Positions 18,001-26,315 of a stretch of DNA of 39,658 nucleotides are shown here, one piece after another. Position numbers and translations under genes: made by a program. Origin of the DNA: Prevotella sp. (GTDB lineage: Bacteria; Bacteroidota; Bacteroidia; Bacteroidales; Bacteroidaceae); contig JALCDQ010000016.1 in the NCBI GenBank assembly GCA_022641735.1, positions 1 through 39,658 of the forward strand, in the 5' to 3' direction. The notes beneath the pieces are model-generated. The model was not told the DNA's origin. It did no database searches and saw only the letters and a program-made list of their open reading frames with translations. How positions within the stretch are numbered: position 1 is the stretch's first letter; every line of letters starts with the position of its first letter.

Positions 18001-18797
18001 ATACTTTCTTGGATGCCTTAGTGCGATATGGTCAGAAGTTTCAAGAGGGTGCTTTGGAGGCTGCCAACTCTCTTTTCGGGGTGGGAACCATAGAAATTGC
18101 AAGGCCTGCTGTCCCTGATGCTCAGCCTTGGAATAACATAGAGAAACTCAATAAAGAGCGTGAATTGGTGGGAATCTACCTTTCTGCCCATCCTCTGGAT
18201 GATTATAATGTCATTCTGAAGAAACTTTGCAATACTCCATGTGAGCATTTGAAGGGCAGAGACACTGATTTACAGGCACTTTCGCAGAAAGAGGAAGTCA
18301 CATTCGGAGGGATTATCACGGATGTAAATGAGCGTTTTTCAACCCGTACAAACAAGCCTTTTGGCATTATAACCATTGAGGATTATTCAGGAGCAGGTGA
18401 GTTCTCGCTTTTTGATGAGGCTTGGACACAATGGAAAAATATGTTTGCCAAGGAGTATACTGTCTTCGTAACGGCCAAGGTTACAGAGCGTTACAGAGGC
18501 TCAGGAAGGCTCAGTATGAACATCCAAAACATTCAATTTCTCAATGATGTGAAAGAAAATCACTTGGATAAAATCACCATTTCCATCGATAGTGACAAGA
18601 TTGATGACACGACCGTGCATGACATTATGACGGTAGTGCATGACAATCCTGGTAAAACTCAGTTGTTTTTAAATATCAATAATCCGTTGACCAATGACCG
18701 CATACTCCTTCATGCCAATGGAAAGAACGTGAATTTGAATAAGATGGTGATAACTTTTGTGGAAAGTAATCCCGATATGGATTATCTCATCAATTAA
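15078..18797 (+). CDS. dnaE: DNA polymerase III subunit alpha
   Basis: This is the replicative polymerase, 1239 residues. It begins with the PHP domain (FIHLHVHTHYSILDG, residues 4-18). The C-family polymerase core contains GPGRGSAAGSVVAYCLGIT and the catalytic PDIDTDFDDDGR, where Asp471 and Asp473 are the metal ligands. A helix-hairpin-helix region (about 870-920) and an OB-fold (about 1030-1130, EEVTFGGIITDVNERFS) follow. There is no inserted exonuclease domain, so it is DnaE-type rather than PolC. It has its own promoter and ends 74 bp before trxA, which also has its own promoter. Confidence 0.98.
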   Translation: MEDFIHLHVHTHYSILDGQSKVPNLVNKAIKDGMKGMAITDHGVMFGIKEFADCCNDINKKRKKEGLEPFKPIFGCEMYVAHHHKEDKVKENGDNSGYHLIVLAKNYQGYKNLIKLVSNAWVDGYYYRPRTDREDLEKHKEGLIVCSACIAGEVPSKILDGDIAGAREACEWYHRVFGDDYYLEIQRHEVKNPNIIANRETFPLQQKANHVLMEFAKEYGIKLICTNDCHFENQDTAEAHDHLLCLSTQADLNDPNRMRYTKQEWFKSREEMNEIFSDIPEVLSNTLEILNKVEFYSIEHGPIMPFFPIPEEFGTEEQWREKFTKEELYKEFTCDENGEHQLPDDKGKKVIERLGGYDKIYRIKFEADYLSYLAYEGAKKNYGDPIPDNVKEHINFELHVMKTMGFPGYFLIVQDFINAARKDLGVWVGPGRGSAAGSVVAYCLGITKIDPLKYDLLFERFLNPDRVNLPDIDTDFDDDGRKYVLQWVMNKYGREKCAHIITYGTMATKNSIKDVARIEKLPLDKSNALCKAIPDRLPNNLKMNLENAIKCTPELREAEASVDDKEANTIKYAKQLEGTVRSTGIHACGFIICRDPIDAWVPVSTADDPDFPDTKTAVTQYDGHVIETTGLIKMDFLGLKTLSELKEAVKNVKLTTGIEVDLDTIPIDDELTYKLYQEGRTIGTFQFESPGMQKYLRELHPTVFEDLIAMNALYRPGPMDYIPDFIKRKNDPSLVTYDIPCMEKYLKDTYGITVYQEQVMLLSRQLANFTRGESDALRKAMGKKKKAIVDAMKPKFLKQGAENGHDPKVLEKIWGDWEKFASYAFNKSHATCYSWVAYQTAYLKAHYPAEFMAAIMTRRKDDIKEITKLMDECRSMKIPTLGPDVNESYENFGANKKGEIRFGLAAIKGMGEAAAAAIIEERQKNGAFKDIFDFAERVDFKNVNRKAFESLAYSGGFDGFGLMREQYFESCGKDDTFLDALVRYGQKFQEGALEAANSLFGVGTIEIARPAVPDAQPWNNIEKLNKERELVGIYLSAHPLDDYNVILKKLCNTPCEHLKGRDTDLQALSQKEEVTFGGIITDVNERFSTRTNKPFGIITIEDYSGAGEFSLFDEAWTQWKNMFAKEYTVFVTAKVTERYRGSGRLSMNIQNIQFLNDVKENHLDKITISIDSDKIDDTTVHDIMTVVHDNPGKTQLFLNINNPLTNDRILLHANGKNVNLNKMVITFVESNPDMDYLIN

Positions 18798-18811
18798 TTT
18801 TTGGCATAGTA

Positions 18812-18843
18812 TTTGCTTTTAAAAAGATAATTGCTTACCTTTG
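18812..18843 (+). promoter_or_regulatory. trxA promoter
   Basis: TTTG (18812-18815), a 20-base spacer and TACCTTTG (18836-18843) form a full consensus match, 28 bases before the trxA ATG. Confidence 0.82.
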
Positions 18844-18871
18844 CAAGAAATAATAATAAGAAATAAATAAA

Positions 18872-19186
18872 ATGGAAGTAAAAATCACAAGCGACAATTT
18901 CGAGAGTTTAAAGAATGGCAATTTGCCATTAGTAATGGACCTTTGGGCTACTTGGTGTGGTCCTTGCCGCATGGTAGGGCCTATCATTTCAGAGCTTGCC
19001 AACGACTATGATGGCAAGGTCGTAGTCGGTAAATGCGATGTGGAAGAGAACGACGAAATCGCTATGCAATTCGGTGTTCGCACCATTCCTACCATTCTGT
19101 TCTTCAAAAACGGGCAGTTGGTGGACAAGTTCGTGGGAGCTGCTCCTAAGGCCTTGTTGGATGAGAAGATAAAGGCTCTATTGTAA
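18872..19186 (+). CDS. trxA: Thioredoxin
   Basis: This 104-residue cytoplasmic thioredoxin reduces protein disulfides. The active site WCGPC places the redox cysteines at residues 29 and 32, the cis-proline segment is RTIPTILFF, and the overall length is typical of TrxA. There is no signal peptide. It is monocistronic, with its own consensus promoter. Its TAA stop codon lies inside the first unit of a 22-bp repeat array (GTAAAC begins at 19183), so the repeat starts within the coding sequence. Confidence 0.97.
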   Translation: MEVKITSDNFESLKNGNLPLVMDLWATWCGPCRMVGPIISELANDYDGKVVVGKCDVEENDEIAMQFGVRTIPTILFFKNGQLVDKFVGAAPKALLDEKIKALL

Positions 19187-19270
19187 ACAACGTTCTTTTA
19201 CGTTGTAAACAATGGCTTTTTAGAGGGTAAAAGATAGCTTTTTACAGGGTAAAAGGCTATCTTTTACTTT
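19183..19270 (+). repeat. Family-1 22-bp tandem repeats, four units (locus B)
   Basis: Four exact 22-base units begin at 19183, 19205, 19227 and 19249. Each starts GTAAA and carries CTTTTTA or CTTTTAC near its end. Bases 19194-19222 are identical to 13165-13193 (29 bases). The array fills almost the whole gap between convergent trxA and tsaE, and its first unit supplies the trxA stop codon. Confidence 0.88.
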
Positions 19271-19285
19271 TGCCCTAATATCTAC

Positions 19286-19696
19286 TTAAAATTCTATCAG
19301 TCGAGAGCCGTCTTCCTGCTCGGTAATCGTTATCTTCAAGACATCCTCCGGAAGCAAATCTTCTATCAGTTCCGGCCATTCGAGAAGGCAAAGATTTCCA
19401 CTGTCAAAGTAGTCTTCATATCCCATATCATACACTTCCTCTATCTTCTTAATACGATAGAAATCAAAGTGATAGATAGGATTCCCGTCTCTGTCTGTAT
19501 ATTCATTGACGATGGAAAAGGTAGGAGAGGTGATGACATCTTCCACTCCGAATTCTTCACAAAGTGCTTTTATAAAAGTGGTTTTGCCGGCTCCCATCTT
19601 CCCATAAAAGGCCAATACGTTGGCTTTTCCTATCGAGGCCTCAAACTCTTTGGCAGCCTCATGGATGTTTTCGAGTGTTTTGATTCTTATTTGCAT
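19286..19696 (-). CDS. tsaE: tRNA threonylcarbamoyladenosine biosynthesis ATPase TsaE
   Basis: TsaE is the ATPase partner of TsaB/TsaD in making t6A37 on ANN-decoding tRNAs. The 136-residue protein has Walker A GKMGAGKTT (residues 32-40), the family block SPTFSIVNEY, the YHFDFYRI segment and LLEWPELIEDLLP near the C-terminus. Length and motif order are normal. It lies 7 bases after porX and is the last gene of the long minus-strand operon. The end of the gene faces trxA across a repeat array. Confidence 0.95.
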   Translation of the reverse strand: MQIRIKTLENIHEAAKEFEASIGKANVLAFYGKMGAGKTTFIKALCEEFGVEDVITSPTFSIVNEYTDRDGNPIYHFDFYRIKKIEEVYDMGYEDYFDSGNLCLLEWPELIEDLLPEDVLKITITEQEDGSRLIEF

Positions 19697-19703
19697 AGTC
19701 TTT

Positions 19704-21257
19704 TTATCTTTTTCTTGACTTCAATGTAATCAGCGGAATGAGCATTTCTTCCATGGAGATGCCCCCATGTTGGAAGGTGTCTTTATAGTAAGTCACATAG
19801 TAATTGTAGTTATTCGGATAGGCAAAGAACGCATCACCCATGGCAAAAACATAAGAGGTACTCAGGTTTGGAGCAGGCAACTGAGCCTTCTGAGGGTCTT
19901 TGATGACGTAGACTTCCTTTGGATTATAATTCAGATTCTTACCTAATTTATAGCGGAGATTGGTGTTTGTGTTTCGGTCTCCTATGATTTTAATCGGTTT
20001 GGAAGCACGGATACTGCCATGGTCAGTAGTGATGATAATCTTGAAATCACTTTGTGAGAGCACCTTCAAGAGTTCTGACATGACAGAATGACGGAACCAA
20101 CTGATGGTGATATTCCGATAGGCAGACTCGTTATTAGCTAATTCCCGAATCATTTTCGACTCTGTGCGGGCATGGGAAAGCATATCAATGAAATTGACGA
20201 CAACCACGTTCAGGTCGTTGCTTTTAAGTTCATTGATTTTGCTGAGGAAATGCTCTGCGCCGTTGGAATCATTGATTTTATTATAGGAAAAACTATCATG
20301 ACGACGGTAGCGGTCGATTTGCGTCTGGATAAGGGGTCCTTCGTTGAGATTCTTTCCCTCCTCTTCGTCCTCATCAACCCATAAATTCGGGAACATCTCC
20401 GCTATCTTATTGGGCATCAATCCACTGAAAATGGCATTGCGAGCATATTGTGTTGCCGTTGGAAGTATGCTGATATACATATCCTCATCGATGTCAAACA
20501 TATCCCCGATTTCTTGTGAAAGCACGCGCCATTGGTCATATCTGAAGTTATCGATGACGATGAGAAAGACCTTCTCTCCATTGTTGAGAAGTGGGAAAAT
20601 CCTCTTTTTGAAGATGTCAGGGCTCATCAGTGGCCGCTCTGTCGTTTTTGGGTCTACCCAATTCAGATATTCCCGTTTGATGTATTTGGCAAATCCGATG
20701 TTGGCCTCTTCCTTTTGCATGTTCAGCATTTCAGTCATACTGCTGTCAGTGGAACTGAGTTCCAATTCCCAATGCACTAGTCGTTTGTAGATGTTTTTCC
20801 AGTCATCAAGGGTCTGACAATCGGATATCTGCATCATAATGTTCTGATAATTCTGCTGATAACCACTTTGCGTAACCTCAGAAACGATTTCCTTCTGATG
20901 GATATTCTTCTTCAGAGTCAGCAGAATCTGATTGGGGTTGACAGGCTTGATAAGGTAATCGGCAATCTTAGAACCTATCGCTTGATCCATGATATTCTCT
21001 TCTTCGCTCTTCGTGACCATGACTACTGGGGTAGCAGGACTTATTTCCTTGATTTTCTGCAGGGTTTCAAGTCCCGTAAGACCAGGCATCATCTCATCGA
21101 GCAAGATGAGGTCGAAGGTGCGTTGACGGCATTGGTCGATGGCATCAGAGCCATTGCTCACGGTCACCACTTCATACCCTTTCTTTTCCAGAAAGAGGAT
21201 GTGCGCCTTGAGAAGTTCTATCTCGTCGTCTACCCATAATAATAATCCATTGCTCAT
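19704..21257 (-). CDS. porX: T9SS response regulator PorX (receiver plus PglZ domain)
   Basis: PorX controls type IX secretion in Bacteroidetes, usually with the histidine kinase PorY. The 517-residue protein has a CheY-like receiver (residues 3-120) with acidic pocket Asp10-Asp11, phosphoacceptor Asp54, Thr82 and Lys104 all present. A linker of about 100 residues follows. A PglZ/alkaline-phosphatase-like domain then contains VIDNFRYDQWR (Asp236), the PTATQYARNAIFSG nucleophile loop (Thr267-Thr269) and ITTDHGS (Asp412, His413), all metal-site features. It lies 3 bases after porW. All phosphotransfer and metal residues appear intact, so it should be active. Confidence 0.93.
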   Translation of the reverse strand: MSNGLLLWVDDEIELLKAHILFLEKKGYEVVTVSNGSDAIDQCRQRTFDLILLDEMMPGLTGLETLQKIKEISPATPVVMVTKSEEENIMDQAIGSKIADYLIKPVNPNQILLTLKKNIHQKEIVSEVTQSGYQQNYQNIMMQISDCQTLDDWKNIYKRLVHWELELSSTDSSMTEMLNMQKEEANIGFAKYIKREYLNWVDPKTTERPLMSPDIFKKRIFPLLNNGEKVFLIVIDNFRYDQWRVLSQEIGDMFDIDEDMYISILPTATQYARNAIFSGLMPNKIAEMFPNLWVDEDEEEGKNLNEGPLIQTQIDRYRRHDSFSYNKINDSNGAEHFLSKINELKSNDLNVVVVNFIDMLSHARTESKMIRELANNESAYRNITISWFRHSVMSELLKVLSQSDFKIIITTDHGSIRASKPIKIIGDRNTNTNLRYKLGKNLNYNPKEVYVIKDPQKAQLPAPNLSTSYVFAMGDAFFAYPNNYNYYVTYYKDTFQHGGISMEEMLIPLITLKSRKR

Positions 21258-21260
21258 ATT

Positions 21261-24200
21261 CTAAAATCCCTCCAAATCATAATATTCGTCTTCCAGGTCA
21301 AAAGATTTCTGTTTCTTCGTTTCCTTCTTTTTATCTGTAGGCTTATTTTTTGTATTCTTTGTTGTATCGCTCTTTTCCAAACCGAAACCATCATTAAAGT
21401 AGATGCCCGTACTGGTTGTTTTCTTCACTGGAGCAACTGGCTTTTTGGCAGGTGTTGGTTGCTTTGCAGGTGTTGTAGTAGGCTTGCTTACAGCCTTGGA
21501 GGCTGTTGTCTTGGCGGCAGGGGCCGTCTTTGTACTTGGTACGGTCTTTTCATTTATCGGATAGGTAGTCTTTTCAGGCTGTTTCTCCGCTTTTTCCATA
21601 GGGATGTCAGTACCCACCTTTTCTGTTGCTTTTTGGGTCTCCGTCTCTGCAGGGACAATTGTTGTACCTGTCGGAACGACAGTGTTTGCTGGCTCGGCAG
21701 GTATGATTGTTGTACCCGTAGGTGCTTTTTGCTCTTCTTTTGTTTCAGGGGTTACATTCGTACCAGTATTTATTGGCTCGACATCCAGCCCATTATCGAT
21801 GAATGTACCATTATCCAAAGCCTTGTCAATTTCCTCTGGTGTCGGTTCTTTTGGCCTTTCCGTAGTCACCTCGGCAGGCTCGGTAAGGAGATGGAAAGTA
21901 CTTACTTTCAAAGGCGCAAAGTGCTTGATATAGAACTTATCATAGTCATCATAACTGAAAGGATTGCCTAACAGCTCGAAGTTTTGCTCACTGATGATAA
22001 TTGATCTGCTGTAACCCAATTTGCTTACGATGCCTCTTTGCTGATATAGTTGTCGCGCATATTGCAGTGCTTCATCATAGTTACGGAAGCCCGTGATTTT
22101 CATTTGATGCAATCCATTTGCATCTTCGATGGCAATCTCAAAGTTTCTGACGAGGAAGTTGGTGAAGTTATACCTTGCCAACTCAAACAGTAATTGGTTT
22201 TCGTTGACAGAATCGGGCTTATAGACAATCATGAAAAGGAAGTTGGCATTTCGTTCATTGCTGAAACGACGGGTAGCAATGGAGTCGCTGTCATTGAGAA
22301 CTTCGCTTCTTCGGCTCCACACATTACCGATATCAAATTTACCGCCATGCAGGCGTTTGCCTGCATTCACGCCATTGACTATCATTCCCGCCATCTCGCT
22401 AAGTCCACTTTCAGGATATTTCTCCACGATGGTCTTCATGTCATCAAGACAACCTTTAGAATCCCCACCATTAAGTTTGCTGAGGCCTCCGATAAAAATA
22501 AACTTATCTCGATTGGCACCTGTTGGGAAGCGAGTCTCGGATATTCTGGCGTTACCCAACACTTCATTCAAGCGGTCGGCTTTAAAGGCAGCGTAAGTGG
22601 CTGTATACAGCGAGTCTTCCATATGTGTGCCCATTCGGGCATTCTCTTTAAAATAAGGGTCGGAAAGAATGGCTGTCCATTGGCTCTTCGGATAGCTTCC
22701 TTTCAGCTTTTGAAGATAAGCATCCGCTAAGGAAGGCATATTCAGCCTTGAATAAAGCAGGAAAAGATGATAATATACATCATCCATGTGCTCATAATCA
22801 GTGTATTGGTCGGCTAATCGCCGTAAGTTTCTTTCGCTCAATCGCAGGTTGTCGAGCTTGTCCTTGAAAATTACACCGGAATGGAAAAGTCCGTCTTCAA
22901 GAATACCGTTGCTTGCTTGTAACTGCTCGGGAGTGAAAGGTATCTGAGCTAAATAAAATTCCCGTTTATGTGGATTGTTCTGTGCGCTGTCTGTAAGGTT
23001 TGCAAGAGAATCCTGTTTGGCAGCCTCACGGGCAAGTGAGTCCCGTTGAGCATCTGTCATTCCTTCAGCTCCGCCAAGATTGGCAACTACCGTCTTGTTG
23101 ATTCTTTGCCAGTTATCCACGTTCTCACGTTTGCCCCAAAGCTTTTGGAAAGTGGCTTTTCCTTGACTAACCGTCATCGGATTATAGAAATACCAAAGAC
23201 CATTCTGCTGATTGGAATTCATCTTATTGGTCGTATTGGCATTAAAATTACCGTTTGCCATACCACCGTTTTGGGCCTGAACCTGTTGCGCGTTGGCTTC
23301 AGCTTGTGCCTTCGCCTCTTCTTTCTCCTTCTTTTTCAGAGCATCGATAACCCTGTCGATGGCTGCATTTCGGTCCTTTTCATTCATTTTAGCCAATGTC
23401 TGAAGGGAGTCTTGAAGTTCTACGGCATCCGTATAAGGTACCAGTTCATCAAGCACTTTTGAACGTTCAGACATCTGCTGATAATCCTTTCGGTCCTTAT
23501 CCAGCAATCCTATGGCGACTCCATAGCAACGACGGGCATCTCCGAATTTCTCTTTTGCCCAATAAAGGTCTCCTAAATGCAACAGCAGGACACCTTTTTC
23601 AATACCGCTCCTTGTGGCTTTCTTGTTGCCTTCCTCATAGGCATAGATAGCCCGCATGGTATCTTTTTCAGCCAAATAGATGTTGCCAATGGCATAATAC
23701 ACTTGATCCAGATAATCCTTGTTGTTATCAGAAGCAGCCATGTGGCGGAGCTTGGTTACCATCTTCTTTGCCTGCCCTTTTGCCATAACTTCCGTTTGTG
23801 CAATGCGGGCATTAAATTCCAGTTCATAAGAAGAATTCAATCTGACAACATGTTTGAAAGCTTTATAGGCAGAATCCCTTTGCCCGAGTGAAGCATAAAT
23901 CTGTCCCATGAGATACCATTCGCGTGCTTTTTGCTTGCGGCGCATCTCATGTTTGATGACTTTCTTTAAATAAGGTATCGTTTTCTTGAACTCTCCAGTG
24001 TGGAGATAATAGTCTGTATAAGTGTAATCCCATTCTTTTACGGCCCTCCAATCCATGGAGTCGCGGCGCATATTGCGGATGACATCCTCGGCATCATAGA
24101 GCCATCCCTCCTCAATATATGCCTTTGCGAGCCATGCGCGAGCCTTCCCGAAAATGGCAGGTTGCGTTGCATAGAGCCTGCTCATATAGGAAAAGGTGGA

Positions 24201-24665
24201 TGCGGCTTCATCGAAAGAGCCCATGTGAAACTGTGAACGCCCCATGAGCATCCATGCTTTCCAAAGGAAAGGATTATATTCGCGGCGCTGAAGCCATTCT
24301 ATGTCTTTGGCTGTCTTTCGTCGGTTTTTATCCCAAATAGGGCGACGTTTGATGCTATGTTGATGGATTGCCTTCTCAGACTTTTGTATTGCTTTCTCAA
24401 AATTGCCTTTCCCCAGTTCCTTGCTGTTCTTGTTTCCTACCGTATAGAGCGGTATCATCTCGGTGAAATTATCCTTGTTGCCAGTCTCTTTTTCAAGAGA
24501 TCCGTCGATATAAGCCAGCGAACCATTATAATAGGTGTTATATCTTGCGTTAAACGAGTGCCACCATCTTGACGCAGAAGTATTCTTCTGTGTTGAGCAA
24601 GCATTGATAATCGCCAGGAAGATGACTATCAATAAGGGGGCGATATGTCGTTGATTACGCTTCAT
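21261..24665 (-). CDS. porW: T9SS-associated TPR lipoprotein PorW/SprE
   Basis: PorW (SprE in gliding species) is an outer-membrane-linked lipoprotein needed for type IX secretion. The 1134-residue protein has a lipoprotein signal ending INACS (Cys23) and the family block SRWWHSFNARYNTYYNGSLA just behind it. Many tetratricopeptide-like helical repeats follow (about residues 60-420 and 600-780). An Ala/Gln-rich coiled segment lies near 440-490. The C-terminal tail (about 960-1110) is Thr/Pro/Lys-rich and carries a near-duplicate motif (PTGTTIIPAEP and PTGTTIVPAET). It sits 6 bases after the Cys-rich gene and 3 bases before porX. Confidence 0.9.
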   Translation of the reverse strand: MKRNQRHIAPLLIVIFLAIINACSTQKNTSASRWWHSFNARYNTYYNGSLAYIDGSLEKETGNKDNFTEMIPLYTVGNKNSKELGKGNFEKAIQKSEKAIHQHSIKRRPIWDKNRRKTAKDIEWLQRREYNPFLWKAWMLMGRSQFHMGSFDEAASTFSYMSRLYATQPAIFGKARAWLAKAYIEEGWLYDAEDVIRNMRRDSMDWRAVKEWDYTYTDYYLHTGEFKKTIPYLKKVIKHEMRRKQKAREWYLMGQIYASLGQRDSAYKAFKHVVRLNSSYELEFNARIAQTEVMAKGQAKKMVTKLRHMAASDNNKDYLDQVYYAIGNIYLAEKDTMRAIYAYEEGNKKATRSGIEKGVLLLHLGDLYWAKEKFGDARRCYGVAIGLLDKDRKDYQQMSERSKVLDELVPYTDAVELQDSLQTLAKMNEKDRNAAIDRVIDALKKKEKEEAKAQAEANAQQVQAQNGGMANGNFNANTTNKMNSNQQNGLWYFYNPMTVSQGKATFQKLWGKRENVDNWQRINKTVVANLGGAEGMTDAQRDSLAREAAKQDSLANLTDSAQNNPHKREFYLAQIPFTPEQLQASNGILEDGLFHSGVIFKDKLDNLRLSERNLRRLADQYTDYEHMDDVYYHLFLLYSRLNMPSLADAYLQKLKGSYPKSQWTAILSDPYFKENARMGTHMEDSLYTATYAAFKADRLNEVLGNARISETRFPTGANRDKFIFIGGLSKLNGGDSKGCLDDMKTIVEKYPESGLSEMAGMIVNGVNAGKRLHGGKFDIGNVWSRRSEVLNDSDSIATRRFSNERNANFLFMIVYKPDSVNENQLLFELARYNFTNFLVRNFEIAIEDANGLHQMKITGFRNYDEALQYARQLYQQRGIVSKLGYSRSIIISEQNFELLGNPFSYDDYDKFYIKHFAPLKVSTFHLLTEPAEVTTERPKEPTPEEIDKALDNGTFIDNGLDVEPINTGTNVTPETKEEQKAPTGTTIIPAEPANTVVPTGTTIVPAETETQKATEKVGTDIPMEKAEKQPEKTTYPINEKTVPSTKTAPAAKTTASKAVSKPTTTPAKQPTPAKKPVAPVKKTTSTGIYFNDGFGLEKSDTTKNTKNKPTDKKKETKKQKSFDLEDEYYDLEGF

Positions 24666-24671
24666 TTAACG

Positions 24672-25058
24672 TTATTCTATCATCATAAAGACCTCATCTT
24701 TCAACTGGTCGGGCAAGTTGATACCTCTCAAAGTGAGGCTTCGGCTCCAGCCCTTCACTTCATCCGGGCGCATTGTATAGAGCACTTCAGAAAACTGACT
24801 GACCTCTTTTTCCGTATAGTCATTGGATGCCTTACCCTTAAAAGCATCCAGTTCTTCATCCTCATAATATTCGATTTCTTTCGTTGAGGCTTCCATCATG
24901 CACTCCTGCTCACATTTAGGGTCTAATCCATTGCAAGTAGCGCAAGAACTGGAGGTCGGCATTTTTACCTTTTCCTCTTTTCCTTTCTTGCTGAAAAAAA
25001 GGTGGATAAGGGCAGCGAAAGTCCCTAAAGCGATGAGAGATAATACGAGATACAGCAT
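24672..25058 (-). CDS. Conserved membrane-anchored Cys-cluster protein of unknown function
   Basis: This 128-residue protein has one N-terminal membrane helix (residues 2-22), a short basic stretch (KKGKEEKVK) and then a cysteine cluster C-x2-C-x6-C-x3-C (SCATCNGLDPKCEQECMMEA, residues 38-57). A globular acidic tail includes LRGINLPDQLKDEVFMMIE. I recall close relatives in other Bacteroidales but no named family. Four closely spaced cysteines next to a membrane helix suggest a metal or Fe-S site, which is inference. It lies 3 bases after aroA and 6 before porW, inside the T9SS-regulator operon. Confidence 0.85.
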   Translation of the reverse strand: MLYLVLSLIALGTFAALIHLFFSKKGKEEKVKMPTSSSCATCNGLDPKCEQECMMEASTKEIEYYEDEELDAFKGKASNDYTEKEVSQFSEVLYTMRPDEVKGWSRSLTLRGINLPDQLKDEVFMMIE

Positions 25059-25061
25059 AAA

Positions 25062-26309
25062 TCAGCCTTCTGTTATGGTGAAACCTACTTGCTTGAGATT
25101 CTCCCAAAAATGCGGATAGGACTTTGAAACGACCTCAGGGTCATTGATTCTCAGTCCTGGAAATTTGATAGCGAGAGGCGCAAAGGCCATTGCCATGCGG
25201 TGGTCTTCATAGGTATCGATGGGTCTCATGGAGGCCTTGCATCGTTGACCTGTCCATGAAAGTTCAGTGCCATCTTTGTCTTCAAGGACATATCCCAACT
25301 TCTTCAACTCCCGTTTCATGGCCTCAATGCGGTCAGTCTCCTTGATTTTAAGGCTTCCAAGCCCTGTAAAATGGAAGGGAATATCCATGGCGGCACATCC
25401 TGCAATGAAGGTTTGAGCAAGGTCTGGAGAGTTGATGAAATCATAATCCAACCGTGGAATCGTGCGTAGACGGCGCGTAAGCAGGACGTCTGTGGGATAA
25501 CCAGGTGTCTTATTGCCGAAAGCAGTCTTCACTCCAAGGATGGAAAAGAGGTATCTTGCCACCGAATCTCCCTGCATAGAGCCATCCATCAACCCAGAAA
25601 GGCGCAGCCTGCTTTCGCTGTCGTCTATCAAAGCCAACGTTTCATACCAATAAGAAGAGGCACTCCAGTCGTTTTCGATGAGGTATTCCTTTTGGTCATA
25701 AGGCTTTGGCTGTATGGTAATTGTATCTACATCTGTCCATTCGGCATGAGCTCCGAACTCGCGCATCGTCCATAAAGTGAGGTCAATATAAGGCCTTGAG
25801 ACGATATTTTCGGTAAGTTTCAATTCCAGACCTTTCTTCAGAACAGGCCCTATAATCAGCAAAGCCGAGATGTATTGAGAGCTCACATTGCCCGGAACCT
25901 CGATATGTCCGCCTTCGAGAGCATGTCCTTTGATGCGCAAAGGAGGATAACCCTCCTCACCTTCATATTCAATGTCGGCCCCTAAATAGCGCAGTGCTTC
26001 CACCAAAACACCGATGGGGCGGTGTTTCATGCGTTCTGTTCCCGTGAGGGTATGTTCGCCTTCGGTAACGCTGAGATAAGCTGTCAGGAAGCGCATAGCT
26101 GTTCCCGCTGCCTTCACATCTATCACTTCGGGCATATACTCCAAGGCTCGGATGATGACTTTGGTGTCATCACAGTCGGAAAGATTCACCAATTTGAGGC
26201 AACCTCCCGATAAAGCATGGATGATAAGGGAACGATTGCTGATGCTCTTCGATGCCGGAAGGTCTATCGTTGTGTTGATGTGCGTTGGGGCTGTTATAGT
26301 ATATTGCAT
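25062..26309 (-). CDS. aroA: 3-phosphoshikimate 1-carboxyvinyltransferase (EPSP synthase)
   Basis: AroA transfers the enolpyruvyl group of PEP to shikimate-3-phosphate in chorismate synthesis. The 415-residue protein has the substrate-binding LPASKSISNRSLIIHAL block (residues 17-33), AGTAMRFLTAYLS (PEP-binding region), NVSSQYISALLI, and the SPDLAQTF catalytic aspartate region. DRIEAMKREL and EDHRMAMAFAPLA complete the C-terminal domain. Length is close to normal for Bacteroidetes AroA. It is the second gene of a six-gene operon, 6 bases after the protease lipoprotein gene. Confidence 0.96.
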   Translation of the reverse strand: MQYTITAPTHINTTIDLPASKSISNRSLIIHALSGGCLKLVNLSDCDDTKVIIRALEYMPEVIDVKAAGTAMRFLTAYLSVTEGEHTLTGTERMKHRPIGVLVEALRYLGADIEYEGEEGYPPLRIKGHALEGGHIEVPGNVSSQYISALLIIGPVLKKGLELKLTENIVSRPYIDLTLWTMREFGAHAEWTDVDTITIQPKPYDQKEYLIENDWSASSYWYETLALIDDSESRLRLSGLMDGSMQGDSVARYLFSILGVKTAFGNKTPGYPTDVLLTRRLRTIPRLDYDFINSPDLAQTFIAGCAAMDIPFHFTGLGSLKIKETDRIEAMKRELKKLGYVLEDKDGTELSWTGQRCKASMRPIDTYEDHRMAMAFAPLAIKFPGLRINDPEVVSKSYPHFWENLKQVGFTITEG

Positions 26310-26315
26310 AATTCT

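Noticed and set aside
22194..22730. 178-residue plus-strand open frame
   Set aside because: Antisense to porW, with no promoter or recognisable domain.
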